Part shown: positions 20,345 to 28,251 of the stretch, one piece after another
How positions within the stretch are numbered: the stretch's first letter is position 1
How the letters are laid out: each line of letters starts with the position of its first letter
From: Methylorubrum sp. B1-46
GTDB taxonomy: Bacteria; Pseudomonadota; Alphaproteobacteria; Rhizobiales; Beijerinckiaceae
Direction: 5' to 3'
DNA: 64,000 nt
Assembly: GCF_021117295.1 (NCBI RefSeq)
Contig: NZ_CP088247.1
Span: 2,743,001-2,807,000, forward strand
Translations under genes and position numbers: made by a program
Notes under the pieces: model-generated
What the model was told of the DNA's origin: nothing
Database searches by the model: none
Seen by the model: only the letters and a program-made list of their open reading frames with translations

Positions 20345-21478
20345 ATGCAGGGCCGTACGATCGGATCGCCGCGTACTACCTCGATGCCTCGCAAGAGCGG
20401 GCGCTCCATCCCGTCCTCCGACGTCATCACCCTCAATGCCCGGACGGGACGCGATCACGGCAGCCGCACGGCGCTGGTCCGCTCCATCCTCTCGATGACC
20501 CTGCTCGCCGGTGGCCTGAGCGCGGTTCTGCTCAATGCCGGCACCGATCTCGGCCGGGCCGAGGCGTCGACCAAGGTCTCCGATCTGTCGATGCCGAAGC
20601 CGCGCCTGCAGATGGTGGTGCCGGAAAGCCCGGTCCCGTCCGTGCTGGCTGCCTCGGCGAGCTTCCACCCCGTGGGCGACCTCGACACCGAACTCGGCGC
20701 CAACACGGTCGACCGCGTCTCCTACGACTTCCTTCTCTCCCAGACCTCGACCGGCGACCCGAACGACATTCTCGAATTCGGCCCGATGAAGATCCGTCGC
20801 CACCTCGTGCAGACCATCGTCAAGGCGGCGCAGGCGGTCCAGACCGATCCGGTTCTGCTCATGGCGGTGGCCGACAAGGAATCGAGCTTCATCACCGCGG
20901 TCCAGGCCAAGACCTCCTCGGCCACCGGCCTCTTCCAGTTCATCGAGCGTACCTGGCTCGGCGTCATGCGCGATTTCGGACCCAAATACGGGTACGAAAA
21001 GGACGCCGCCCTGATCGTGCCGGACGCCAACGACAGGCCGTCGGTCCAGGATCAGTCCGAGCGCAGCCGCATCCTCGATCTGCGCCGCGATCCCTATCTC
21101 TCGGCCGTGATGGCCGGCGAGATGCTCAAGCGCGACGCCGCCCGCATCGCCCTGAAGATCGGCCGCGAACTCTCCCTCGGCGAAGTTTACCTCGCTCACT
21201 TCCTCGGCCCCGACGACGCGGAGAACTTCCTGTCCCAGGTCGTCGATAAGCCGACCGCCGCCGCCGCGACCCTGTTGCCGGGCCCGGCCCGCGCCAACCG
21301 CTCGATCTTCTTTGCCGGCACCACCGGACGCGGCCGCCACCGCAAGCCCGCGAGCCTCTCGGTTGCCCAGGTTCACCAGAAGTTCGAGGCCATGATGAGC
21401 ACCCGCGGCGATCGCTATCGCGACGTGCGCAGCGTGGCCGGCCTCGTCACCCTCGCCGATGCCGAGACGACTCAGTAG
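20345..21478 (+). CDS. Lytic transglycosylase, SLT domain
   Basis: A 377-residue protein with a non-cleaved-looking N-terminal membrane segment (about 45-68) and an SLT/Slt70-type domain from about 155. The catalytic Glu is Glu179 in ADKESSF, followed by ATGLFQFIERTWL, and the C-terminal part contains YLAHFLGPDDAENF as in Rhizobiales transglycosylases. It probably cleaves peptidoglycan glycan strands in the periplasm. ATG 20345 is used; ATG 20387 is an alternative. Confidence 0.85.
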   Translation: MQGRTIGSPRTTSMPRKSGRSIPSSDVITLNARTGRDHGSRTALVRSILSMTLLAGGLSAVLLNAGTDLGRAEASTKVSDLSMPKPRLQMVVPESPVPSVLAASASFHPVGDLDTELGANTVDRVSYDFLLSQTSTGDPNDILEFGPMKIRRHLVQTIVKAAQAVQTDPVLLMAVADKESSFITAVQAKTSSATGLFQFIERTWLGVMRDFGPKYGYEKDAALIVPDANDRPSVQDQSERSRILDLRRDPYLSAVMAGEMLKRDAARIALKIGRELSLGEVYLAHFLGPDDAENFLSQVVDKPTAAAATLLPGPARANRSIFFAGTTGRGRHRKPASLSVAQVHQKFEAMMSTRGDRYRDVRSVAGLVTLADAETTQ

Positions 21479-21648
21479 AGACGGAGCCGCGGCCGCCCGC
21501 CGCGCGGCGGGCCTGCGTCGGTGAAAATCTCCCTTCGACGCAACTGAGCGGCACCTGCCCGCTTTGTTGTGCTGTGCGGCGCCTCGGGCTCTCGCGTTCC
21601 GTGAGAGCTCCTTTGCCGCCCGGACGCGCGAGAGAGGATCGTTTCGCC

Positions 21649-22233
21649 TTGAACGACTCGTTTCGAGACCGATCGCATCGAGGCTTCTCGGATGATCCTC
21701 TTCTGCCGGGGATGAAACTCGATCAGATCGGCCAAGCCCTCGCCTCCTGCTACGACAACCTCGTGGCCGAGGGCCTCCCCGATCATCTCGCCGCACTGGT
21801 CCGGCGCGTCGATCTTGCCGAGCGGTCCCGGTCTGCCAAGGCCGAGCGTCCGGACGCTCCCATCGCTGTCGTGGTCGAGGACGAGCGCGATACCCGCGAA
21901 CTGGCCGAGAGCGTGCTCGAAGAGACCGAGATGCGGGTGATCGGCTGCGACAGCGCCGAGCAGGCCTTGGGGATCCTGCGCGAGCGGGGGGGCGAGGTCG
22001 CCCTGGTCTTCGCCGATATCCGCCTCGCCGGCGCCATGGACGGGCTTCAACTCGCCCGCGCCATCGCGACCCTCTGGCCGCGCACCCGGCTGGTCGTGAC
22101 GTCCGGTGTCGAGCCGGAGCCCGGCGTCTCGCTGCCGGAGGGGGCCGTCTTCATTCCCAAGCCGTGGCGCGCGCTCGACGTGCTGGTCGAGGCCGAGCGG
22201 GCCGCGCGCGACCCCTGGCCTCCGGTGAGCTGA
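21649..22233 (+). CDS. NepR-like segment fused to a response-regulator receiver
   Basis: A 194-residue protein. Residues ~26-55 (IGQALASCYDNLVAEG then LPDHLAALVRRVD) follow the NepR anti-sigma pattern IGxxLRxxYDxVVxEPxPDRFxxLLxxLD. Residues 72-187 are a receiver with acidic Glu77/Asp78, phospho-acceptor Asp123 (FADIRLAG), Thr151/Ser152 and Lys171 (IPKPW). There is no DNA-binding domain. Start taken as TTG 21649, which has AGAGAGGA ten bases upstream; ATG 21712 would keep both modules. I infer a phosphorylation-controlled partner in the EcfG/PhyR general stress response. See findings. Confidence 0.75.
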   Translation: MNDSFRDRSHRGFSDDPLLPGMKLDQIGQALASCYDNLVAEGLPDHLAALVRRVDLAERSRSAKAERPDAPIAVVVEDERDTRELAESVLEETEMRVIGCDSAEQALGILRERGGEVALVFADIRLAGAMDGLQLARAIATLWPRTRLVVTSGVEPEPGVSLPEGAVFIPKPWRALDVLVEAERAARDPWPPVS

Positions 22234-22317
22234 TCGTCCCAGGTCACGCGTGCCGGATGGATCATGCGTAGGGCCGCCGGGTCGAACCGGACGGAAGTGC
22301 CCCGTGCCGGATCAATC

Positions 22318-22824
22318 TCAGGCCGCGACCGCCTCATGCCGGCGGCGCCGGGGTAGGAAGAACAGGGCTGCACCGACCAGGCCCAGGGCGCCCGCACCCA
22401 GACCGACATAGACGAGTTCCCGGTCGGTCTGCTCCTGATACGCCGTGTCTTCCAAGACGACGACGTTCTCACTCTCCTTCGGCGATCCGGCTTCACCCGG
22501 CATGTACTTGATCGGAAGCGTATCAGCCGCCAAGCGATTGTCGACGATGAGCTTGTCGGCAAGGGCGTGAGAGATCGAAACCTCCTCGACCTTTCGCTTC
22601 AGACCGGCGGCGTCGGTCCAACTGAGGTCGAGCTTATAGCTCGTTCCGCCGCGACGGCGCTTGACCCGTGTCGCACTCTCGATCGTTGCCTCGGTCTGAA
22701 CCCCCATCGCCATCACGTCCCGTCGGCGGTTGCCGTCCTGCCAGCAGGCGAGGGCCACGATCGGCCCGCCGACAGCGCAGAGAATCGTGAGCCATTTCAG
22801 TTTACCGAGGATCCAACCGACCAT
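22318..22824 (-). CDS. DUF3592-like membrane protein
   Basis: A 168-residue protein with one membrane helix near each end (about 8-27 and 140-160) and a beta-rich middle: ATIESATRVKRRRGG, YKLDLSWTDAAG, LPIKYMPG. This is the pattern of DUF3592 proteins. It ends in an RRRRHE basic tail. Function unknown. Isolated on the minus strand between the receiver gene and an intergenic region. Confidence 0.7.
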   Translation of the reverse strand: MVGWILGKLKWLTILCAVGGPIVALACWQDGNRRRDVMAMGVQTEATIESATRVKRRRGGTSYKLDLSWTDAAGLKRKVEEVSISHALADKLIVDNRLAADTLPIKYMPGEAGSPKESENVVVLEDTAYQEQTDRELVYVGLGAGALGLVGAALFFLPRRRRHEAVAA

Positions 22825-23299
22825 GCCTTCGACCTGTTCTCAGTTTCGAGATCATCAGGCTAGGACAAAAGGCCGATTTGATCAAACTCGATAAGGAACG
22901 ATTTGTTCCGCCGCAATTTTATCGAGATCCGTCAGGTTTCTAAGCTGTGCCGTTGCCGGCGATAGTCCGGCTGATCTCGGTAGGTCGGACCGGCTCGGCG
23001 GCTGATCTCGGTTGCCGCGTTCGAAGCCCGATTCGCCTCGCTCGGCATGCAGCGAGTCAGGACGATGCTCGAAGGATTATGGAGCCGACACCCGCGAGGC
23101 CGCCTTTCCCATGAAAGGATCCGCATCGACGCGGTCTGGCTCCCAAGCACGGTCGCCTCGGGAGTAACCGCGGCCGAACGGCCAAGCTCATGTGAGCCTC
23201 CGCACGGCCGAGTCGTGGAAAATCCGTAAACAGCAGGGAACCGGACAAGCACAGTCACGCTTGTAACTGCAAAGATTACTGCACAGGTAGGCCCCAGCG
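22825..23299. other. 475-bp intergenic region upstream of the L,D-transpeptidase
   Basis: No convincing gene. It contains a perfect interrupted palindrome GGAAC-N5-GTTCC at 22895-22909, a locally AT-richer stretch around 22860-22925, and an ECF-type promoter candidate at 23237-23262. Open frames here are short and lack ribosome sites. Confidence 0.5.
23237..23262 (+). promoter_or_regulatory. Candidate ECF (EcfG-like) promoter of the L,D-transpeptidase
   Basis: GGAAC at 23237-23241, then 16 bases, then CGCTT. The EcfG consensus is GGAAC-N16/17-cGTT, so the -35 matches fully and the -10 imperfectly. It ends about 37 bp before the start codon. Confidence 0.35.
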
Positions 23300-23974
23300 A
23301 TGAAGACCTTGGCATCTGTTCTCGCCGGCGTTGTCGGCGTCTGTGTACTCGCGACGAACGTCGCCAGCGCTGCCCCGTACGATCCGTTCGGATCCGACGG
23401 TGACGACTATTATCAGGAGCAGTCGTCGCCCGGCGGCTGGCCGGTTTATGATCCCTACGCCACGCGTCGCGGTTCCAGCGCCCAGGGCTACGGTCAGAGC
23501 TATGGCGAGGACGAGGCCGCTCAGGCGCAGGTCGCCCGCATCCCCCGCGAGATCGTGGCCTACAGCACCCGCTATGCTCCGGGCACGATCGTGGTCTCGA
23601 CGGCCGAGCGGCGGCTCTACTACGTGCTTCCGGGTGGGCAGGCGGTCCGCTACGGCGTCGGTGTTGGCCGCCCTGGCTTCACGTGGAGCGGGGTGAACAA
23701 GATCACGGCCAAGCGTGAATGGCCGAGCTGGACCCCGCCGGCTGCCATGCTGGCGCGCCGCCCCGACCTGCCGCGCTACATGGCCGGCGGCATCGAGAAC
23801 CCACTCGGCGCCCGTGCGATGTATATCGGCCGCTCCGAGTACCGCATCCACGGCTCGAACGAGCCGGATACGATCGGTCAAGCGGTGTCCTCGGGTTGCA
23901 TCCGCATGACCAACGAGGACGTGACCGATCTCTATTCCCGCGTGAAGGTCGGCGCGACGGTTGTGGTCAACTAA
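23300..23974 (+). CDS. L,D-transpeptidase (YkuD family), exported
   Basis: A 224-residue protein: signal peptide (cleavage near VASAAP), a Tyr/Gly/Ser-rich linker to about residue 75, then a YkuD domain. The catalytic block is intact: HGSNEPDTIG (His184) and SSGCIRM (Cys200). It probably makes 3-3 crosslinks in peptidoglycan or anchors proteins to it. It ends with VVVN and is followed by a strong terminator. A possible ECF-type promoter lies just upstream, which would fit an envelope-stress role. Confidence 0.93.
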   Translation: MKTLASVLAGVVGVCVLATNVASAAPYDPFGSDGDDYYQEQSSPGGWPVYDPYATRRGSSAQGYGQSYGEDEAAQAQVARIPREIVAYSTRYAPGTIVVSTAERRLYYVLPGGQAVRYGVGVGRPGFTWSGVNKITAKREWPSWTPPAAMLARRPDLPRYMAGGIENPLGARAMYIGRSEYRIHGSNEPDTIGQAVSSGCIRMTNEDVTDLYSRVKVGATVVVN

Positions 23975-23999
23975 CGTCTTCATCGACCGAGACAGGTGA

Positions 24000-24037
24000 G
24001 AAGGGCTGCGGCGGAGACATCCGCCGCAGCCCTTCTT
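24000..24037 (+). terminator. Strong intrinsic terminator after the L,D-transpeptidase
   Basis: A 16-bp perfect stem (GAAGGGCTGCGGCGGA with its complement) and a GACA tetraloop, followed by TTG. It lies 26 bp after the stop codon. Confidence 0.85.
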
Positions 24038-24070
24038 GCGTCTCGGCACCCTGCCGCCGATCCGTCTCGA

Positions 24071-24169
24071 ACATCGTCCCGAAAGGTGGTCGCCGGCTTT
24101 CGGAACAAGACGATGTGAAAACGAGATGATAGAGCATCGTGCCGGATCCGATATTCCAGCACGATGCTC
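24071..24169. repeat. Dispersed repeat family 1, copy A
   Basis: About 99 bp. The right end is a perfect 11-bp inverted repeat GAGCATCGTGC / GCACGATGCTC (24132-24142 and 24159-24169) around CGGATCCGATATTCCA. The left part contains CGATGTGAAAACGAGATGAT. It aligns along its whole length with 30275-30375 and partly with 35371-35460. Confidence 0.8.
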
Positions 24170-24192
24170 GGGCGGAGGGCCGCCGTTGGTGC

Positions 24193-24513
24193 CTACGGTG
24201 CGACCCGGCCGACCGCCGTCTGCGGGCCGTTCAGGAACGAGACCGGCATGTCGCAGAAGCAGCGCGCACCGAGCGGGCGCGGTCCCGGAAGGGGGCAGGA
24301 GAAGGGCTGAAGGCCGCTGATGCCGGATTGGACGGCATCGCAATTCAGGCCCATGGCCCGGCGCGGCGGCGGGCCGCCCCAGTCCCGATGCGCGCGGGCA
24401 CGCGGGGGCGGCGCATCGTAGCCGTCGTCGTAGTACTGCGCGTGTGCGGGCGCGAGGCTTCCGGCCGCGAGGGCGATCAAGGCCGCAAGGCCGAGTGTGC
24501 GAACGGAACGCAT
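24193..24513 (-). CDS. Small exported cysteine-containing protein, unknown function
   Basis: A 106-residue protein with a clear signal peptide (MRSVRTLGLAALIALAAGS, cleavage near AHAQYY), a proline/arginine-rich linker, and a conserved-looking C-terminus containing LNCDAVQ, PFSCPLP, LGARCFCDMP and FNGP-like LNGPQTAVGR. Four to five cysteines suggest disulfides in the periplasm. AGGAGG is 11 bases before ATG 24513 and only two before ATG 24522, so the later start is chosen. I know no function. Confidence 0.65.
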   Translation of the reverse strand: MRSVRTLGLAALIALAAGSLAPAHAQYYDDGYDAPPPRARAHRDWGGPPPRRAMGLNCDAVQSGISGLQPFSCPLPGPRPLGARCFCDMPVSFLNGPQTAVGRVAP

Positions 24514-24706
24514 CGTGTCCATAACCTCCTGTGGGCCGCCCACGCGGAGCCGGCAAGAGGTGGAGCCTTGCTTTGCCCGGGCGGCGGAAAAGAGGCGAAA
24601 CCGGTGGGGCCGCGGGGAAAATCGGGTTCGAGACAGGAGCGGCCCACTCCATCGGGAGCGGGCCGTCGATCGTAAGGCAGGGCCGGATTGAATCCCGGCA
24701 GATGTG

Positions 24707-25183
24707 TTACGACGTGGCCTTCTGCGCGTCGTTGGCGTTCTCGCGGACGGTCTCGACGCCCTGCTCGTAGGCCTGACGGGCCTCGGCAGCGCCCTGCTGC
24801 ATGGCGCTCTTGGCATTCTCGGCGCTCTGCTGAAACGCGCTTTGAGCGAGGCCGCCGAACTCCTTGGCCTGCGCCTGGATCGCGGCGAACTGCGCGCGGA
24901 CGAACTCGGCCTGATGCTGCATCGCCTCTTGGACGTCCCGAGCCCGAACGAGCTTCTGGGCGAGGTCGAACGCAGCGTTGACGTTCTGCTCGGCGTATTC
25001 GAAGCCGCGGGTCGAGATGTTGGTGGCGTTGCTGCGGGCGAGGTCGGTCGAGCCCTGGACCGTGTCGGCGGTCCGGCGCGCCGCGCCGATGAACGAGTCG
25101 AACGCCTTGCGGGCCTGCTCGACGCTCTTCTCAGCGAAGTCGCGCATCTCGTTGGGGATCTCGTAATTCGGTGTGTTGCTCAT
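24707..25183 (-). CDS. phaP: Phasin, polyhydroxybutyrate granule-associated protein
   Basis: A 158-residue, largely alpha-helical amphipathic protein. Typical phasin features are EIPNEMRDFAEKSVEQARKA, a middle AFDLAQKLVRARDVQEA, and QAEFVRAQFAAIQAQAKE. There are no membrane or signal segments; it coats PHB granules in the cytoplasm. Start ATG 25183 has GAGGAGACAGG upstream. Two PhaR-type operator matches lie just upstream, near the probable -10 region, which fits repression when no granules are present. Confidence 0.9.
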   Translation of the reverse strand: MSNTPNYEIPNEMRDFAEKSVEQARKAFDSFIGAARRTADTVQGSTDLARSNATNISTRGFEYAEQNVNAAFDLAQKLVRARDVQEAMQHQAEFVRAQFAAIQAQAKEFGGLAQSAFQQSAENAKSAMQQGAAEARQAYEQGVETVRENANDAQKATS

Positions 25184-25215
25184 GCCTGTCTCCTCTGTGT
25201 GGCATTGCACGCTCG

Positions 25216-25244
25216 TTGTGCGGCGCACAATGTGCAATGCACAA
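25216..25244 (-). promoter_or_regulatory. Tandem PhaR-type operators upstream of the phasin gene
   Basis: Two 12-mers, TGCGGCGCACAA (25219-25230) and TGCAATGCACAA (25233-25244), both fit TGCRNYGCASMA, the PhaR motif as I recall it from Rhodobacter. Their starts are 14 bp apart. The first is part of the 15-bp palindrome TTGTGCGGCGCACAA (25216-25230). They lie 33-61 bp upstream of the phasin start and overlap a TATTGT -10 candidate. Confidence 0.6.
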
Positions 25245-25370
25245 TAGCGCGGGGGTGACACTTTTTCCACCCCTGTGGGGGTGATTAAGGTTACCAGTTG
25301 ATAAACGTGTGTCGGCAGGTTTCAGTGTCCACGTCCGGCGGCAGTTAAGTTACACGGGAGTTGTGTGTTC

Positions 25371-27980
25371 ATGCCCCGATCGACCGTCGGCAGGGCTGTG
25401 AAGGGGCTTATGACCAGGGTTCGAATGTCGGACCACGCGGCGCAGGATCTGTCTCCCGAGGGCGATTCGGGTGTGCGCGCCGCTCTGGCGCGTTGGCGCG
25501 GTGACGCGTCGATGGCGCATCTTGTCCGCGAGGGCGGCCCGCTGCTGATTCTCGATGCGGCGGCGGAGCGGATTCTCCACGCCGACGGTGCGGCGCTCCC
25601 GTTGCGGGTCGGCATCGCCGATGCGAGCGGGGCCATTCTTCCGGCCCTGCGCTTGGCGGCGCAGATCGACCGCGCCGGCACCCTCGATACACGGCCCCGG
25701 ATGGTCCGCCTGCGATTCGATCCGCGGGGCGTGGCGGTTCCCGTTGTCGTTCTCGCTGCAAGGGCTGAGATCGAGCCGGGACATTCGGTTCTGCTCCTGG
25801 CTCCGATCGGGGCCCTTCCGACACTGCGGCCGTTCGAGGCTGCGCTGGCGAAGGTCGATCCGCAGTCCCAGATCCCGAGTGCCTCCGCGACGTCGCTTGA
25901 AGTCCCGATCCTCAAGCCGGGGGCAGAGCCGATTGCGCCAGTGGCCGAGGCGGCGGATCGTCCGGCCCGACTCGTCTGGCGTAGCGATGCCGAGGGCGTT
26001 TTGAACCATGTCTCGAGCGCCCATTCCGACTTGTCCGAAGTCCTGATCGGCCGATCCTGGACGACACTCGCCGCCGAGGGCGTGATCGCCGGCGAACGCG
26101 ACGGCGCGGCACTGATCGACGCTCTCTCGACACGCCGGACGTTCCGCGCCCTGCCGCTCGTCCTGCGTGGGCGCGCCTTCGAGCATGTCTTGGAGATCTC
26201 GGGCGCGCCCGCAGGTCGAGCGACAGGCGATTTCTCCGGTTTTTCCGGCTTCGCGATTCCCGGCGAGCGGCGTCCGCGCCCGGTCAAGGGTGGGGAGGTC
26301 GCGGGTGGGGAGCCGCTGCTCGACGATCACCAGGAGCCGGACGTCGTTGGCGAGCCGGAGGCGGATGCCAGCCTATCCGTCAACGAGCATGCTGCCTTCC
26401 GCGAGGTCGCGCGCATCCTCGGTCTGCGGTTCGCCCCCGACGAACTGGCCTCGGATGAAACGCCGGCCTCCGCGCGCGCCGAGGGCGCGGCGGTAAGCTC
26501 GGTGATGCCGTTCCCGACGCCGCCAGCGCGTCTGGCGGAGAACGAGGTTCGGGCCCGCGCGGCACTCGCGGAACTGCTCGAAAGCCTGCCCCTGGGGGTT
26601 TTGATCTATCGCGGCAGCGAGATGCTGTTCGCCAGCCGCGCGTTTCTCGATCTTGCCGGCTATCCGGACTTACCGGCCCTGCGTCAGGTCGGGCTCGCGC
26701 ACCTGTTCCGCGGCCTGCCGCCGAGGGAGCGCGAGATCGTCGGGCCGGTGCCCTTCGCCCGACCCGAGGGGGGTACGGTCGCGCTCCTCATCGATCGGGC
26801 CAGCCTCATCTGGGAGGGCGCGCCGGCCGAGATCTGCCTTGCCCGCGCGATGCCGGACGCGTTTGCGGCCCCGTCGCCCGCTGTTCCGCCCAACGCCGCC
26901 CGTTTGCGTGCGGAGAAGGTGTTGGACAGCCTTGAAGAGGGCGTCGTCACCCTCGATGCCGAGGGGCGGGTCGTCGGCCTGAATCCGAGTGCGGCCGAAC
27001 TCGTCCACGCCCATCCGAAGGAGGTCGTGGGCGGGCGCTTCGCCGACCTGTTCGCGCCCGAGAGCCTGCCGGCCCTCGAGACGGCGGTCACGGTGTCCCG
27101 CCGCGCGGGCGCGAGCGAGATCTACGGGGTCACGCCGCGGACGGGGGCGGCGGCCCTGCGGCTGCGCATCGCCCGGTTGCTGGGCGAGGACGCGCCGGGC
27201 TACTGCGCCAGCCTGCGCGAGATTCGAGACGAGGAGCCGACGCCTCCGGTCGCGACCGAGCCCGCGCACCGGGACGAGCCGGAGGTGGAAGCGGCCTGGA
27301 AGGCCAATGCGCTCGCGCGGGTCAGCCGCGAGATCCGCCCCTCGCTCAACGCGATCCTCAGCCTCACCGACATGATGCTCTCAGACCGCTTCGATCGTGC
27401 GGATGCCGAGCGTCTGGAGGCTTACCTGCGCGAGGTGCGTCTCTCCGGTGGTCGTATCGCCGGCTTGATCGACGACCTGCGCGACCTCGCCGAGATCCAG
27501 GCCGGCCGCGGCAAACTCACCTTCACCGATCTCGCTCTCAACGATCTCGTGTCCTCCTGCATCGCCGCGCAGCAGGCGAGGGCGGCGCGGGACCGTATCG
27601 TCCTGCGGACCAGCCTCGCTCCCGATCTGCCGGCCATGAGGGCGGACGAACGCTCGATCCGGCAGGCGGCGTTGACCGTGCTTGAGAACGCCATCCGCGT
27701 CTCCGAGGCCGGCGGTCAGGTGATCATCTCGACCACGCTCGCCGAGCGGGGAGAAATCGCCTTGCGCGTGCGCGACACCGGCACCGGTATGACCGAGGAA
27801 GAACTGACGAATGCCCTCGAACCGTTCCGGGCCGATGTCGGTTCCGATGGTGAGGGTGAGGAGAAGGGGTTCGGATTGACGCTGACCAAGGCGTTGGTGG
27901 AGGTCAATCGCGGTCGCTTCCGCATCACCAGCCGCAAGGACGAGGGCACCCTCGTCGAGATGCTGTTTCCCGCCGCCTGA
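25371..27980 (+). CDS. PAS-domain sensor histidine-kinase-like protein lacking the phospho-acceptor His
   Basis: An 869-residue soluble protein with no membrane segment. The N-terminal ~390 residues are of unknown fold. Two PAS domains follow (about 395-500, starting AELLESLPLGVLIY, and about 511-620, LDSLEEGVVTLD), then a HisKA-like dimerisation helix and a HATPase_c domain. The H-box reads VSREIRPSLNAI: Arg653 (CGC, 27327-27329) replaces the phospho-acceptor His and RPS replaces RTP. The ATP domain keeps Asn773 (VLENAI), DTGTGM (Asp802) and KGFGLTL. ATG 25371 has GGGAG ten bases upstream. Divergent from the phasin gene. It may signal without autophosphorylation. See findings. Confidence 0.82.
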   Translation: MPRSTVGRAVKGLMTRVRMSDHAAQDLSPEGDSGVRAALARWRGDASMAHLVREGGPLLILDAAAERILHADGAALPLRVGIADASGAILPALRLAAQIDRAGTLDTRPRMVRLRFDPRGVAVPVVVLAARAEIEPGHSVLLLAPIGALPTLRPFEAALAKVDPQSQIPSASATSLEVPILKPGAEPIAPVAEAADRPARLVWRSDAEGVLNHVSSAHSDLSEVLIGRSWTTLAAEGVIAGERDGAALIDALSTRRTFRALPLVLRGRAFEHVLEISGAPAGRATGDFSGFSGFAIPGERRPRPVKGGEVAGGEPLLDDHQEPDVVGEPEADASLSVNEHAAFREVARILGLRFAPDELASDETPASARAEGAAVSSVMPFPTPPARLAENEVRARAALAELLESLPLGVLIYRGSEMLFASRAFLDLAGYPDLPALRQVGLAHLFRGLPPREREIVGPVPFARPEGGTVALLIDRASLIWEGAPAEICLARAMPDAFAAPSPAVPPNAARLRAEKVLDSLEEGVVTLDAEGRVVGLNPSAAELVHAHPKEVVGGRFADLFAPESLPALETAVTVSRRAGASEIYGVTPRTGAAALRLRIARLLGEDAPGYCASLREIRDEEPTPPVATEPAHRDEPEVEAAWKANALARVSREIRPSLNAILSLTDMMLSDRFDRADAERLEAYLREVRLSGGRIAGLIDDLRDLAEIQAGRGKLTFTDLALNDLVSSCIAAQQARAARDRIVLRTSLAPDLPAMRADERSIRQAALTVLENAIRVSEAGGQVIISTTLAERGEIALRVRDTGTGMTEEELTNALEPFRADVGSDGEGEEKGFGLTLTKALVEVNRGRFRITSRKDEGTLVEMLFPAA

Positions 27981-28251
27981 CGATCAAGCGCGCGGTCGAT
28001 CGTCCCTCTCCCGTTCGGCTGGACTCGACGAATTCTTGTTGAGCGACAAGCCTTTCCCGGTCTTGCCGAGGTAGCCGGGCTGCCTCTGCATCATCTACAA
28101 TGAAATATTGCACAACTCGATTGCGCAAAATCGCCGAACTCGACTTTTTGGTGCTTGCCGGCTGTATTCAACTGCGCTTAAGAGTTTTGAGGAAGCCCCG
28201 GCTGCGCGGACCTTCGCGATACGATCGGGCACCGGCAGGGAAGAAATTACA

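Noticed and set aside
25261..25283. Hairpin CACCCC/GGGGTG as a terminator
   Set aside because: The stem lies in the divergent promoter region between the phasin and kinase genes, and the T run is on the wrong side for either transcript.
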